A DNA stretch of 64,000 nt, from positions 116,841,415 through 116,905,414 of the forward strand of contig NC_089979.1 of the NCBI RefSeq assembly GCF_036417845.1, read 5' to 3'. Position numbers and translations under genes: made by a program. Positions 52,300 to 64,000 of this stretch are shown here, piece by piece. The stretch's first letter is position 1; every line of letters begins with the position of its first letter. The DNA comes from Apteryx mantelli. Taxonomy: Eukaryota; Chordata; Aves; Apterygiformes; Apterygidae. A model generated the notes under the pieces. That model was not told the origin of the DNA and did no database searches. It saw only the letters and a program-made list of their open reading frames with translations.

Positions 52300-52365
52300 A
52301 AACACAAAGGGCCCAACTCTGAAGCGGTTTATATTAATGTGACTGTAGATGTCAATGGGGTTGGC
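52300..52365. repeat. Possible relic of an ancient amniote interspersed repeat
   Basis: GGGCCCAACTCTGAAGCGG followed by TATATTAATG and GTCAATGGGG resembles a degenerate high-copy repeat (GGGCCAGATTCTG...GTGTAAAT...TGACTTCAATGG) known from bird and reptile genomes. I could not name the family. Similar text occurs at 55040-55105. Confidence 0.3.
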
Positions 52366-54654
52366 AGTGAAGGGTGAAGTTTTTTTTTTTTTGAAGAGGT
52401 TATTTCCTTTAGTTTAAGTAGCATCTGAAGGGAGGAATAAAAACAGACATTCAAACAATAGATTATGAGTTGCTTAAAAATAAGCACCATAAAAAATGTT
52501 AAAGGCATTTAAAAAGAGATGCTTTTCCAAACCCTGATGATACTTAAATACACCTTTTCAAAATGGTGCCTTTGGTCACATCAGAGTCTGTAGTCATGCA
52601 AAGAAGCATTTGTATAATGTGTGGTAATGAATTCAGGTAGGCTGGAGCAGAAGTTACAGGCTGCATAAAACTTTATATATCCAAGTGGTGTTACAGTCAT
52701 AGTTGGAAATTATGCAGCCAGTATTGTGTGTGGTGGCTTAAAAAAATGCCTTTTGCCTTCAAGTGTAGCTGCCCAACCTGAGAACATTCACACAAGGCAC
52801 AAAGAGGAGGGAGTCCTGTAGTATACACCATGGGTGGTGTCAAGCAGTGTACTCAAAATTTGCACTATGGTAATGGGTTAAGTTTTCCTGCTGGCATATC
52901 TTCCTCCCCTTGCTTTTTAGAAAAGGCTCTGGACTCTTGTTAGACCCTGCAGATTTCAGTCTAGTGAACTAACAATATAAAATAGAGAGAATCTGCCCTA
53001 TGACAGTAATAGGAAATTATTAGATCAGTTAGAGTTACGATTTTTTTTTTTTCTATTGAGATTTTTAGCTAAAGTGAGGCCTGGCAGGACTTGGTAGCAA
53101 TGAATAATCTCCCCTTCTTGCTAACCTGGAGGAAGCCAGTGCCTTGCATGTAGTAGATGCACTACACTCAACATTACTCTGCACGCTGTGACCAGACACA
53201 GCTAAAATCGCTTGTTACATCCCACAGAAATCCCCAAATGGAATGAAAACCAAAAAAAAATTCACCAAACTTTTCCCAGGAGCCTTATTCAAATGATTGT
53301 TTTTTCTTTTTCTGCCCACTCTGTTTCTCAGGGAAAACAGTGTGGAAATTAAGGATGGAAAATAAGAGGAATGCCCAACAGCAAGAAGAAAGGAAATTTG
53401 ATTCAGGAAACGTAAAATAATTTTTTAAAATCAAAAACTCCTAGCAACAGTTAAAATGTCTCTCACAACAAGAAATGTTGTTCTGTGGTGAAAGCAAAGG
53501 TGTTTGGCTGAAAAAACAAAACGGAAGAGCAGTTGCCCTTTTGTGCCGTTCAGGCAGTGGATGCTGTGGTGGGCATGTGGCTGGCAGGCTGGGCTGGGTG
53601 TCCCTCTACTTCTGCCCCCACGCTGCTGCTGCTGCACATTGGCCTGTGGCAGCTGCCAGCTCCTGCCGTGGGCTGTCACGGGGGGCTTGAACCCTGTCTG
53701 GGGGCACAGGGGAAAGCAGATGAGTGGCCACAGCCTCCCTGCAACTGTCCTGCCTAGAAATTACTCAAAGTAGTCTGGAAGTGCCCTGGCTTTCCCCTTT
53801 TGGCAAAATTTGTGTGAGGGTGGAGCAGGACCTGTTGGCTCCACTCCTTTCCTCTGTGCACTCACAGGTTTGATCTCAGCACCGTGGTTTATACCAAACA
53901 CTAATTTCCTTTTCTTCTTCTGAAGTGTTTCCCAAGTGGTGCAAGAACCCAGCAATATTCATGCGCAGCCTCAGAGTTTGCATGGGTCTGAGATCAAGAG
54001 GAGTAAGTTTGCTAAAAGCGAGAAAAGGATAAACTGAAGAATGGCTTCATGCCTTCGTTTACCTCTTGCCCTAAACAGCGACGGTGAAATGCTTCTGACT
54101 GCCAGCTCCACTGGGTGCATGCTATGAAAGAAGGGCCATAGGATGTCCTCGTGTTTCCATAGGGCTGCCAGACCTGCCCGCTTGCAAACTGTGATCTTGT
54201 GAGGAACAACACAGGGAAATTGGCCTGTGCTGTTTGCAGCAGTAACTGCATTAACTGACAGGATCTGACATGCCCCCTGTTACAATGGGACTCAGACTGT
54301 GACTGTTCCCTCGCACTGGCTCACCCAATTCCCACACTCCAATTTCCCCAAGTTCTGTCCTTGTGCATAGTTTATACCAGAGCACAAAGGGTGCAAAACC
54401 TCTTGTTCTGCTTTGGTAGTGCTTTTCCCTCTCTATGCACATATATAAACAATGAAAAGAGGCACTGGTTAATGGCATAATAGGGCTGTGGTGAACAGTG
54501 TTTCTTGATTTGCTTCAGTGGGTAAAATTAAGTGCCTTATCTCATTCTAGCAACTTCAGGGCTGTCCAATGTACTATGTGCACTGTTAAAATATATTCTG
54601 GTTGCTGTATTGTTACGGCTTCCTTAAAGAGCAGGGTATTTCCAAGGATTGTCA

Positions 54655-54670
54655 ACATACATACATACAT
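54655..54670. repeat. (ACAT)4 microsatellite
   Basis: Four perfect ACAT units in the STAC last intron. Confidence 0.85.
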
Positions 54671-55039
54671 TTTTCTATGGCACAAGGCAGCAGCAAAAGG
54701 ATGAATTAATGATACCCACCGCCAGAGTTAAGTGCTACATAGCTCTCTCTTAAAAAAAAAGAACACCTATGGTGCTGAATTGAACACTGATGCTGCCTTC
54801 CGCACTACCTTATTAAAATCAATGGCCTTCCAGGCACTGCAAGGCAAACTCATCCTGCTGATGTGAAAGGAAAGGGAATGACTTATGGGTGGAAGAAAAT
54901 TAGGCTTCATAAGATTCAGTGGGAGAAAGATGGCTTTCTATTTCACCTAGCTGTTAGAGAACCCAGGCTATGCTCAGCCCTAGTCAGCCATCATCTACTT
55001 TATATGAGCTTATGCCACAAGCCTGACTGCCATTTAATG

Positions 55040-55105
55040 CAAGTTTTGAGCCACATTCTGCTCTCACTTTATCCAAGTGTAAGGCCCATAGAAATCCTTT
55101 AACAG
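55040..55105. repeat. Possible relic of an ancient amniote interspersed repeat
   Basis: GAGCCACATTCTGCTCTCA, then CCAAGTGTAAGG and CCATAGAAATCC, parallels the same repeat as at 52300-52365. The assignment is weak and comes from memory. Confidence 0.35.
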
Positions 55106-56357
55106 CATCATCAGACTTGATACATGGAAGTATTAAAAGTCTGGTAAAAATTTTGTTAAAAATCACTTTTAAAATCAGATTGAAAACACCCCCCCCACAA
55201 TGGTGGCCATGGCTTTCACCTTGTGAAGCCATCTGAATAACATTAAGTAGAAGGACTTGCTGAAAGTCTGCTAGGGTGAATGGACCCTGCAAGTCTACAC
55301 TGCATATGGTGCACTATAATTCACAGTGGCACTTTAGTTTAAAACAAATTACAGCCCATGGAGAAAGCGTGTAAGTGGTATCACAAGCAGTTAATGATTA
55401 CAGATACTTTACAACTGGTAAATGTGGGGTAAACATAACATTTACAGGTTTGTTCAGTGCTGTCTTAACTCTGCTTTTGCTGAAGTCAAAGCAATGAGCA
55501 TTGGCTGCGTTGGAAGTGAACTGAGGCTGATGCATTTGATCAATCCCTCCCTGAATGATTTTGAAATCTCTAGATTTTACTACTGCCTACATATCAGGAG
55601 CAAGGACAGGGTCCAAGGGGCACCTAATGGGACCTAGCTTTCACCAGCTACTGCTGCCAGTCTGGAAGGGGGGCTGGGAAGGAAGAGGATGAAGGAAGAG
55701 AGCTTGCTGAGGACTGATGGCAGGTAGCCAGGAGGAGGGGAAGGCTGGGGAGGGAACCAGGCACACCTCATCTCCCCAAAACTTCAACCTGAATTCTCTG
55801 TAATTGCTTTTCTGTGGGCTGTTTCCCTGATTCTGCCTTCACTTTTCCTTTGTTACAGGTTACGCACAGCTGCTGGAGCTTCCTCTTGAGTTTGACCTGT
55901 AAAGCTTATAGCGGTGTTTAGATATTTAGGTAAGGCAAGATCTGGGGAGACAGCTACTGTCTTTTATTAGATTAGCTCTAATAGAGGGAAGCAAAACAGA
56001 CTATTTTTGTCACAGGAGGTCTGTCTTTAAAACTGTATGTCCTTCAAGCTATCCCTCTGAAGTCAATAAGAGAATGCATAATATGTAAAGTTAAGCATCT
56101 TTATGAATGTCTGTGAGACTAAAAATTTAGGCTATGTGAGGCAGGGAGTATGTGTTTGCACAAGGCCACCACTGCTCATAACTGGTTACTAGACACTAGC
56201 ACCTTACAATTAATAAATCTTGAAGAAGAAATAAAATTACAGTGAACAGGGTCTGCCTGTGCTCATCTTGCACAGCTTGCTTTCTGGCCATGTCAGTCAG
56301 ACTCCTGGATGCTCAAGTCCTGTGGGGATCTGGCATAGGAGAGGCATGCTCACTTAC

Positions 56358-56495
56358 TTGGTTCTCTTTCAGAGTTATCTGTCCCTGCTCCTTGCATCCG
56401 ATGAAAGTCCTGATACACCTGTAAATCTTTTCATCATGTTGCACTCTTTGAACAAAGTTAGCAGGAAAAAATCCAGTTCTGTCTTCAATTTTCCC
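56358..56495 (-). CDS. STAC: STAC exon: end of first SH3, start of second SH3
   Basis: This 138-nt exon encodes 46 residues in phase 0 at both ends. It begins [18 protein letters not shown], the last strands of the first SH3 domain with the PANFV ligand-binding segment. It continues with [16 protein letters not shown] and ITLKENQ, the first half of the second SH3-like domain. The acceptor is TTTTCTCCACAG and the donor is GTAAGTGAGC, both strong. It splices to the terminal exon at 42885. The [11 protein letters not shown] and [17 protein letters not shown] segments are close to what I recall of vertebrate STAC, and this exon is the main reason for choosing STAC over STAC2 or STAC3. Confidence 0.95.
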
Positions 56496-56621
56496 CTGTG
56501 GAGAAAACGCATGGGCAGAAGAATGATGTTAACACTAGTAGCTTAAATACCAGTTCAGTACTGAAAAATAACTTTCCTTTACCTTTGAAAATAAGACAGA
56601 TATAAAATAAGGAGCACAAAC
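56496..56621 (-). other. STAC: STAC short intron (126 bp)
   Basis: A GTTTGTGCTC donor and a TTTTCTCCACAG acceptor bound a very short intron inside the first SH3 domain. Confidence 0.9.
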
Positions 56622-56673
56622 CTTCCACCAGTCTTCATTGGAGTCTTCCAGAAGAGTGATCATATCCCCTGGC
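56622..56673 (-). CDS. STAC: STAC small exon: core of first SH3 domain
   Basis: This 52-nt exon supplies one base of a split arginine codon and then 17 codons: PGDMITLLEDSNEDWWK. It has the SH3 RT-loop end, the PGD turn and the conserved double tryptophan WW of the ligand groove. The acceptor is TTAATTACAG and the donor is AAG|GTTTGTG. It joins the upstream exon (ending ATGAG) and the downstream exon (starting GGGAAAATT) with exact phase. Its length is not a multiple of three, so skipping it would shift the frame and destroy both SH3 domains. Confidence 0.95.
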
Positions 56674-58531
56674 CTGTAATTAATTGAAGAAAAATGGATT
56701 AAGATGACTTAATTGTTATGCTACATCACCATCCACATTTACATTCTAATAGGAAGACAATCCTCCCTTGGTCATTTTATCTGAGCATTCACTACAGGTA
56801 GACTTAATGAGGCAACAAGGACTTAAATCATACACAGTGATGTAGAAAGAGACTCTCTGTATATCAGCTGAAAATTAGCCAAGTTTTGCTCTCAGCTCTC
56901 AGTTACATAGATATAAAAGTTACTGAAGTCAAGGTGTTTGATTGCAAGCTTTCTCCCTTTGGGATTAATCAGGTATTGATACTAAGGCCTCTGTTGGTAT
57001 TCCCCAAGTCTTGAATTTTTGCTTTATCCTGGTGCATTTTTTTACTAGTTCAAGTTAAAATTCAAACTAGGAATAAAATCTGTGATGCTGAACTGATAAA
57101 TAATACTTGTGAATTTGTCCATGTGTGTTTTTGTCATTGTCTCCTATTTGGAGCAGGATGTAAGGCACTGTACCAACTGTGGCTAGCTCAGAGCACGCAG
57201 TCTGGGTAGACGTGCCCACAGTGTGGCCCAACAGGTTTCCCTTTCTGCCAGTCACATGTTCACTGCTACTCACTAATATTCCACATTTTATTCCCACTTC
57301 ATCGAACCTCTGTCACTGAAACCTGGTTTCTGATCTTAGATTGTATGCTCAATCTTTTGCTTTCATTTAGGGCTAGATCCTTATTGTAAGACAACATCTC
57401 CTGTGAACTGGAATTTTTGCTTCCTGTTTAATAAGAAACTGTTTAAAATACAGTCCTTATTTGTTACAGGCATTATTCTGTTACTTGAAGACATTTCGTA
57501 TTGTTGGGACACACCGCTTTATCATCTGTGTTTTCAAGCTGTGATTGCAGAAGGAAGGCAGCAGGAAAATAGTTTTATTTAACTGACAAAGGCAGTTAGT
57601 CAGCAGGGATATAATTCTGCTCAGGAATGTCTTTTTGATTTGAATGGGACATATTTACCTTTATAATGCGTGGTGCAGGGTTGTAATTGCTAAGTATCAG
57701 CATCCAGCTGACTAGCTCCAAAGTAGAGGTAGGAGAATAATTTGGCTGGGAATGCTAATAGCTAAACATGCTGAGCTGATTTTGTACAGGTAGTTGAGCA
57801 GTTATGTGACCTCCTTCCCCCTATTGGTGGCAATTTGTCAAGATTATTATGTAATTGTAATAAACCTGTGTTGCAGAAAGTATGTGACAGCCCATTTCCA
57901 AATGGATTCATCTAAGAAAGTTCTGTCTACTTGATTCAACATATTTTTGTGGATAAGAGGCATCTCTTTGATTTTATTAAAATTAATGGTGGATCCCCAT
58001 TTACTCAGTTTTCCTTGCATATGATGTGGGACTCAGTTTACAGTTGTGGTGGCAGCACAAGAGCTTCCAAACACATCTGGAGTGTATGACAAACTTCAGA
58101 GTCTGACCTAGTGGCCCTGGCAGAGCACATGCAGAAGATATGAACCTGTCCAGGATGCAGCTGGAGGTGGCGGCAGTAGGGACCTCTTTGCTTCAGTTGC
58201 CCAACAGTTGTCATTGCTGCCGAAGAGTGGAGAAACAAGCACTCATTTTTTTCTCTGATTTGCGGGATCTGAACCTGACTTTTCCACCTTGTGATGAGTT
58301 TTTGAAACATTTTACCTATTGCGCCCTTGACAAAAAGTTGGTCACCTGCTTTATATCTATGTGTCTATGAGAAGTTCTTTGTATCTATGACTAGCCACCG
58401 TTATAAAAAATGTCTAGAAAAATGTCAGAATGAAAAAAAAAACCCCCACCCACCATAAAACATTCATATACAGCTATACGATTCTTGGTTTGCATGGGTC
58501 AAATCAACTAATAAAAATGTTGGCATTTTAC
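56674..58531 (-). other. STAC: STAC intron (1.86 kb)
   Basis: It runs from a GTAAAATGCC donor to a TTAATTACAG acceptor. No repeat family or second gene is recognised. A 76-codon minus-strand frame at 57067-57297 looks like chance. Confidence 0.85.
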
Positions 58532-58620
58532 CTCATCTCCAAGTCTTCAGTTTCTTGTGGTACAAATTTGTACAAGGCAACATAGGTGTTCATTTGTAAA
58601 GTGTTTTTATAAAATGGCCC
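58532..58620 (-). CDS. STAC: STAC exon: start of first SH3 domain
   Basis: This 89-nt exon has phase 0 at its start and ends with two bases of a split arginine codon. It encodes a short linker, GPFYKNTLQM, then NTYVALYKFVPQETEDLEM. The ALYKF segment is the ALYDY-type opening strand of an SH3 domain, and ETEDLEM is its acidic RT loop. The acceptor is TTTCTTAAAG, less pyrimidine-rich than the others but preceded by TTTTTTC. The donor is GTAAAATG. The LQMNTYVALYKFVPQE..EDLEMR order agrees with what I remember of STAC. Confidence 0.95.
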
Positions 58621-59637
58621 CTTTAAGAAAAAAGATAAAGAGAAAATGTAAATATCTGTCCTGAACAGTGTTAGGAATGAGATGTAACATATGGTACCAT
58701 ATCTGGAGCTTACTGAAATGTGGGAAACACAGGAATTTTGTTCATTTTGTTACAGGCATAGGGACCAGGGCCCGATCTTCGCAGAAATGAGCTGGAATCT
58801 CATTGCTTTCACACCTTGGAAGACTGCAGCCCAGATACACTATGAGTCACTAAGGTAGTAAATGTCTTCATTTAGAAATAAGATTCTTTGAACCCCAAGA
58901 TCAAACTTCAGTCTTCCAAAGACATAAAGAAATCTGCACAAGCTTGGTCTTTTGGGTGAGATCTTAAAAATGAATCTGCCTTTTGATCTCTGTTAATGTC
59001 TGCATGGTATGAGCCCTGTATTACTGGCATTATATAATATGTCTATTACAGTTGTCATTGTGGATGAGATATAGCTATACAGCTGTATCTATTCCAAAAC
59101 ACAGAGAGGGAAAAGTGCACTTTCTTAAACTCAAGGCTGTTTGCATTGTGCCTTCTACAGAGATGACTGGTTACTCTCTCTCCTCCCCTTCTACCTAATA
59201 TTCACTCACACAGGGACCTCTGGAAATCTGTAGCTGAAAAAGTATCTAAAACAAACCACAGATAATTTTCCACATTATGTCAGATCTGTAGTATTTCTGT
59301 TACTGCAGTTCTATTGGAATGACACGGCCTCCCCGCTGGATCTTTTGTGTTCACAGTGTCAATTTGTAATAAACAGATGAAAGAACATAAAAGTGACCAT
59401 AATGGGTCTGGATCAACGGCTCAGAGAGCCATTGAATCCTGTATACTGTTTTCAGCCATTGCCAGTGGCCTAGAAATAGTATAAGAACATGGTAGTCAGG
59501 TATTGATCCTTCCCCAGAAGAGTTTCACAGGACTCCTACAACAATTTCACAGCTCAGGGACCTTTGCTGTATATAAAAACAAGCCTTTGATATGCCTCCC
59601 CATTCCCATTGCATTCTCACTAAGATTTTGCCCATAC
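58621..59637 (-). other. STAC: STAC intron (1.02 kb)
   Basis: It runs from a GTATGGGC donor to a TTTCTTAAAG acceptor. Nothing else is recognised in it. Confidence 0.85.
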
Positions 59638-59702
59638 CAGGGAATGTATACTTTTTGGTTCTTCTCCAAAGTGTTCTGTGCCGTTTTCGGAGTATGTAAA
59701 CA
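59638..59702 (-). CDS. STAC: STAC linker exon
   Basis: This 65-nt exon has two bases completing a valine codon, then 21 codons: FTYSENGTEHFGEEPKSIHSL. It lies in the unstructured linker between the C1 domain (outside the window) and the first SH3 domain. The acceptor is CTTTATTTCAG and the donor is CTG|GTATGG. The FTY-ENGT start resembles the linker of other vertebrate STAC proteins, while the rest is divergent, as expected for a linker. The phases fit both neighbours exactly (GTG valine across the upstream junction, phase 0 downstream). The frame is short and diverged, so it is easily missed by gene finders. Confidence 0.88.
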
Positions 59703-59925
59703 CTGAAATAAAGCAGATAGATACATGACATTTTAGGAGTAGTTTCACCTCAGCAGGATCACCTGCATTTTGTTAATCTCTTCCCTTTCCCCTTTACTTT
59801 CTTTCCATCACTTGTTGTGCTCTTCTCTGAATCCTATTATACTCCAAACAAAAGCAGCTATCCCAGTGAACTTGGCATGTGGCACTAGACAGTCCCTGTC
59901 CTGAAGAATAAAATAAACTGTTTTG

Positions 59926-59993
59926 GTCAGATGAAAATCCATAGATGAAATGACCAAGGTTGCGCAGCACTGGGAATAGAAGCTAGGTGCCCC
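59926..59993 (+). mobile_element. Possible MIR-like SINE relic
   Basis: ATGACCAAGGTTGCGCAGC followed by CTGGGAATAGAAGCTAGGTG parallels the CCAAGGTCACACAGC ... GGGAATAGAACCCAGGT tail of MIR-type SINEs. It is short and diverged, hence low confidence. Confidence 0.35.
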
Positions 59994-62900
59994 ATTTGCA
60001 TTGCTATTGAAAGTCTATCAGTCTTTTTCCATACTAAATGCTGTATTTTCCTATTTAGGATCTGCAGGATTTCTGTTTAAAAGCAACTGCGAAACTTGGT
60101 AAACATACATGAGCAACATGGATGGAAGTTTGTCCCCCAACCCCCTTCTTCCCCCTCTTTGACCCTCTGTCTCTAATTTTTTGGTAGTCTACTTTGCCCT
60201 CTCCAGTAACCTCTGCCTTGGATCATCCCAGATCTGTTCCAGCTACTGCACTGAATACCCTACCTCCACCTCTGCTTTTATAAGGTACCTGAAATGTGGC
60301 TCACTGAGGACTTCTTTTCAACATTTAATGCTTTTAAATGGGAATGGGATATCTAAGACATGGGCTTGTATGTGTGAAAATTTGGTACTAATTTACTAAA
60401 TCAGAAACTCCACTGACTGCTTGGGGAATAAGACAGCAGCCACATTGGAGCATGTTATCAGCATCTAACAGTGTCTGCTGTCTAACCAGTTACACTCTCC
60501 TAATTGCTTCATGCACTGACTGGTGCTTGTCCTCAGTTTCTCCCCAGAAACCCACGATGGCTTTACTACATTGACTGAATTCCCCCTTCACTTTTTCTAA
60601 GAATTGCTTGGTGTTTCCTGCTTCTGGATAAAGTCTCAATATGATTTTAATAGCTGGAGCGTTTGAGCAGCTAGAGCTATCAGTGTCTTTTCTCACTATT
60701 TACCTCTGCAGTTGTTTTGGACAGAAGCTGGATTTTGTGGTCTCTAGTAACAATTTGGAAATCTCCAAAGCACTAATAAGAAGCTGACTGATTGTTTGAG
60801 TGTATTTTCCTTTTGCTTTTCTGTGATATAGTTTCATATATTCAGGGGAAAAAAAAGGGGTAAGGGAACCACCAAACTACTGAATTTCCCTCCACCTCTG
60901 CTCTTTCATTTTTACTTGCTCACCTGTCTTCCGTGAACACATATTACTGTGGTTATTTTATATTGCAAATGACAGCCAGGCAAATAGTCTTTGAAGTTTT
61001 CCTAGTTAGATAGTAAGGCTCTTTGACAGTAGAGAGATTTGTACTTAGATGTTGAAAAATGTACTGCTCTTGTTGTAAAAGAGGGAAGATTTTGCCATTT
61101 TAGGCAGCCAGAGCATGCACAAGGAAGAGAAAGGTACGGCACGAAGTAACACACATCCATGAGCACACACAAGCACATAGGCTCCACTAAAATGTAAGAC
61201 AATTTTGTAGTTGTAAAGTTCAAAGAGCTCTGAATACAAATACATCATGTGATCTGACACCTGCTGAATTAAACCAGAAAATGCCCCAGGCTGTGTCTAG
61301 GTGATTTGCCTGTGGCTGACCTGGGACCTCACTGTGCTCTTCGCCAGGTCCCACTGTGGGATGAATCTGGCCCTGCAAATGCTGGTGAGCGCCAGAGGGG
61401 GAAGCCTTAAGAAAAAAAAACGGTTTCCAGGACAGGGGCGTATATGTGTCTTGCATCCGTATAAAGGGATGTAAAATGCTGCCGGTCCAATCTGGCAGTG
61501 CTCAAGTTCAGCTCAAAGCACCATGCATGGCTTCTTGGGTATAGGAAAGGAGATAGAGAGGCTAACCAAAAAAGCCCTGGTGAATGATGCGCTTGGTAAC
61601 CATGAGTGTTTTGGGCATGCAGAAAGTTATTTACCATAAGTGGAAGGAAACGTTTCGCTAGGGCAGCACATTTGGAGTAATTTCTACTTGGGGACAGAAA
61701 CACAAATCTGTATGCAGAGAACTGCTCACTAAACTGGGCTTTGCCAGGAGGGTATTCCACATTTGACTCAGGGTGGCAAATGCTCAAATCCCTGTTGAAA
61801 ACAGGCTCATACATGCCATTTAGAGTACATTTTGACCTGCAGGACTTCTGTTACTGACAGCAATTTGCACCAGTGGAGAAGTATAACTGGCTTAGAGGAG
61901 GCTGAGAGGCTGGAAATTAGGCAAGCCATCTTAGAGTTGTAAACTAAGCAGCTTTGCTACAGTATGTATGCCAGTGCCTGAAAGAAAGTACCTTCCCTTG
62001 AAATTGTTGTCATATATCTATAGGTGTAATTACGCTGCCACACATGTGCTGAGTCCTTCCAGCCTTCTGCATGCCATGTCTTTTTTGCTGTTTCCCTTTA
62101 AACAGACTCAAGTATGCATTTTCCTAAAATCTTATTTGAAGGAGTCAGTTTTGTTATAGAAAAAAAATAAAAAAGAGCTAGAATGGACCTGATTCATCAA
62201 GGTATTAGTGTGGCACTGCCTGCCAAAGAAGCAGTGGAAAACCGAAGAAAAAGGAGTGGTGAATCACCTTGTAACAACATTTTGAATTTGTTAAATTTTT
62301 AATCTCTGTTTAGCTCATGGTTTCTGAATATTACCAGGAGATGCATGAATCTGAAGGCCATAGAGCTATGTAGTTCATGTCCCCACACAACAGAAATCCA
62401 TCTATTTTCATATTTGTTTGCCCTAGAAGCAGCAGGAAAAAAAAATGTGGAAATTTTGACAGCCTGAAAAGGGTTTTACCATTTCCATGGCTTATGCAAA
62501 CAGTATGGGCAGTTTATTAAAAATCTACCAAGGGGAAATTTTTGGAGCAGCTGATGCATAATTTATACCCCAAGCCTCTGAAGGATGGATTGTAAAAAAG
62601 CCAGTGCTGATGAAAGGAATTGTTAATGTGCCGTGCAAGTTATTTGGAGGTTTGACACATGCTGAGTTTTTAAACTAATCTCTTTGAGTAAGTTCCTTGA
62701 ATGCCTTTCAGCACATTCAGTGAATGAAGACCTCACAGAAAAAAAAAGTTTCTTTGGGGTTCAGAAATGAAATTGTTCAACGACAATGAGAAAAAGTTTT
62801 CTGAAAACTCAAACATGGACAAATTAATCTCAGGTGGGCAGGATTGTACAATGTGAAGCAGACTGAAGTCTCCGCCTTTTAATCAGGTCAGGTCAACTCA

Positions 62901-63518
62901 CACTTTCAAAATGGAAAAGCTAAATATATTGTCAGGAGAAGGCAGATAACACAGATGGGTTGTTCACAAGATGGAAAGGAGAAAATGACTGAACTGAGGT
63001 GAGAAGAAGTGATAGGGCCAGGAGGAAAGGGAGCGCATAAGAAGGAGGTGGCATAAAATGGGAATGGACAACTGCAGCATATATCCCAGCTGAGATCCAG
63101 CAAATCAGCCTCCACATGCTGTTCGAGAAGGCACTGAGATGGTTTGGGCCTGAAGCTTGGGTGAGTGCTCCAGACTTCTTTTGTGCTTATTGCTTCCCTC
63201 ACCATGACTGAATTTGACACCAGGGTCATCAATACTATCCCTCAGTGGTTAAGATTTCATCACTTAGCTCTGGTCTTGAAATCCCATCATACCAATGCCA
63301 TAAAAACATTACTGCAAAGCAGACAAAGGAACTGGGCTATTAATATTACTGTGGCACATATTATAGCTGTACTGAGAGGCTGCAATTATGATCAAGATTC
63401 ATTGTGCTGGATATTTTGTAGCCAAATGGTTATCATATGAATCAGTCCCTGTCCCAAAGAAATTATGGCATATAAACACAAGTAGACAAGTCAGACATAT
63501 GGCAAGAGAAAGGAAGTA

Positions 63519-63625
63519 TTATTTTTGTTTCACTTCACCAATGTGAAACTGAAGCATGTTGAGTGATTAGTCTGAAGTCATGCTTATGAAGCAGAATTGC
63601 TACAGAACAGATCTGAACCCTTGTC
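63519..63625 (+). mobile_element. MIR-like ancient SINE relic
   Basis: The sequence CCAATGTGAAACTGAAGC, GAGTGATTAGTC, AAGTCATG, GCAGAATTG and CAGATCTGAACCC follows the block order of the MIR core and tail (GAGGAAACTGAGGC ... GTAACTTG ... AAGGTCACAC ... GCAGAGC ... GAACCC). The assignment is by recalled consensus. Confidence 0.5.
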
Positions 63626-63852
63626 CAGCGTCAGGCCTGGAAAGAAAACCAGTGGCTTGGATCTCATCTGAATGGCAAAGAGCGTTCCCCAGGTTCTTAC
63701 ACCAACTGCTTGTCCCAAACTCCCCCTGCCTTCCACAATAAAAATACTGCTAAAACATGGTTGTGCCAGAAAAAAGTCTGAAATAGATTGTACTCATGCC
63801 TAGCATAAAGCCAATACACCTGAAGGTGCTAGCCTGGCCTGGAGGCACTCAC

Positions 63853-63934
63853 CACTGTTGCTCCGTTTCCTGTTGGTGTCAAGGGTGCCTCCAGAGCTAT
63901 CAGCTTCTTCAGGAACTTCTGCCAGGTCAGAAGT
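63853..63934 (-). CDS. STAC: STAC linker exon (most upstream exon in the window)
   Basis: This 82-nt exon encodes 27 residues from phase 0 (TSDLAEVPEEADSSGG..., ending TNRKRSNS) plus the first base of a valine codon. It follows a strong acceptor (TGTCCCTACAG) and ends at AGTG|GTGAGT. TSDL.EVPE and RKRSNS are linker segments I recall from STAC, and the basic RKRSNS stretch looks like a kinase site. The preceding exons with the C1 zinc domain and N terminus are not present. They must lie beyond 64000 on the same strand. Confidence 0.92.
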
Positions 63935-64000
63935 CTGTAGGGACAGAAAGAGAAAATAACATGGGATAAGCCAGAAAGCGATGAAATGAATAAAACTACA
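63935..64000 (-). other. STAC: STAC intron, partial (3' end only)
   Basis: Pyrimidine-rich intron end (TTTTCTCTTTCTGTCCCTACAG) cut by the window edge. Confidence 0.85.

Larger units (their letters stand above)
42886..56357 (-). other. STAC: STAC last intron (13.5 kb), contains the large CR1
   Basis: It is bounded by a GTAAGTGAGC donor (at 56357) and a CATTCAG acceptor (at 42886). Besides the CR1 it holds poly-C and poly-T runs (46093-46102, 52381-52393, 53041-53052), an ACAT repeat (54655-54670), a GC-richer patch at 53530-53760, and weak relics of an ancient amniote repeat around 52300-52365 and 55040-55105. Open frames outside the CR1 (for example 43373-43884 and 45534-45890) show no recognisable product. 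Confidence 0.85.
59703..63852 (-). other. STAC: STAC intron (4.15 kb)
   Basis: It is bounded by a GTGAGTGCCTCC donor and a TTTATTTCAG acceptor. It contains two MIR-like relics (59926-59993 and 63519-63625). No second gene is recognised. A 135-codon minus-strand frame at 61407-61814 has no known domain. Confidence 0.85.

Noticed and set aside
1..64000. CRISPR arrays, operons, tRNA or rRNA genes
   Set aside because: None seen. The sequence is vertebrate nuclear DNA and shows no regularly spaced repeats or recognisable structural RNA.

Overview
This window looks like vertebrate nuclear DNA, most likely from a bird. It is AT-rich, contains a CR1 LINE of nearly full length, a short CR1 fragment, a solo retroviral LTR and a few worn MIR-like SINE relics, and it is otherwise poor in repeats. 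Crocodilians and turtles also carry CR1, so the assignment to birds is an inference. There are no bacterial-style operons. Almost all open reading frames of 60-120 codons here look like chance frames in intergenic or intronic DNA.

Only one host gene can be supported: the 3' half of STAC (SH3 and cysteine-rich domain protein), on the minus strand from the right edge down to a stop codon at 42787-42789. Six coding exons join with compatible phases at consensus splice sites (63853-63934, 59638-59702, 58532-58620, 56622-56673, 56358-56495, 42787-42885). They encode about 174 C-terminal residues: a linker, the first SH3 domain and the second SH3-like domain. The C1 (cysteine-rich) domain and the promoter must lie beyond position 64000. 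A 3' UTR probably occupies about 41.64-42.79 kb.

The last STAC intron (42886-56357) contains the largest feature of the window, a CR1 retrotransposon of about 4.5 kb on the plus strand, antisense to STAC (about 46190-50737). Its 5' region with a TATA-like box, ORF1 (cysteine motif plus SGNH-esterase domain), ORF2 (endonuclease plus reverse transcriptase) and 3' tail are all recognisable. Several stops and three frameshifts break the two reading frames, so the copy is dead.

Positions 1-41640 are intergenic DNA downstream of STAC. Recognisable elements there are an unusually good 35-bp inverted repeat (6238-6396), a 5'-truncated CR1 (16070-16349), a CpG-richer patch with paired AGGTCA motifs (20275-20400), a 503-bp solo LTR on the minus strand with a perfect 4-bp target duplication (26921-27423), and scattered simple repeats and ancient SINE relics. 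I saw no convincing new multi-gene system. The best leads are the 6.3-kb inverted repeat, the LTR with its enhancer-like repeats, and the arrangement of the CR1 reading frames.
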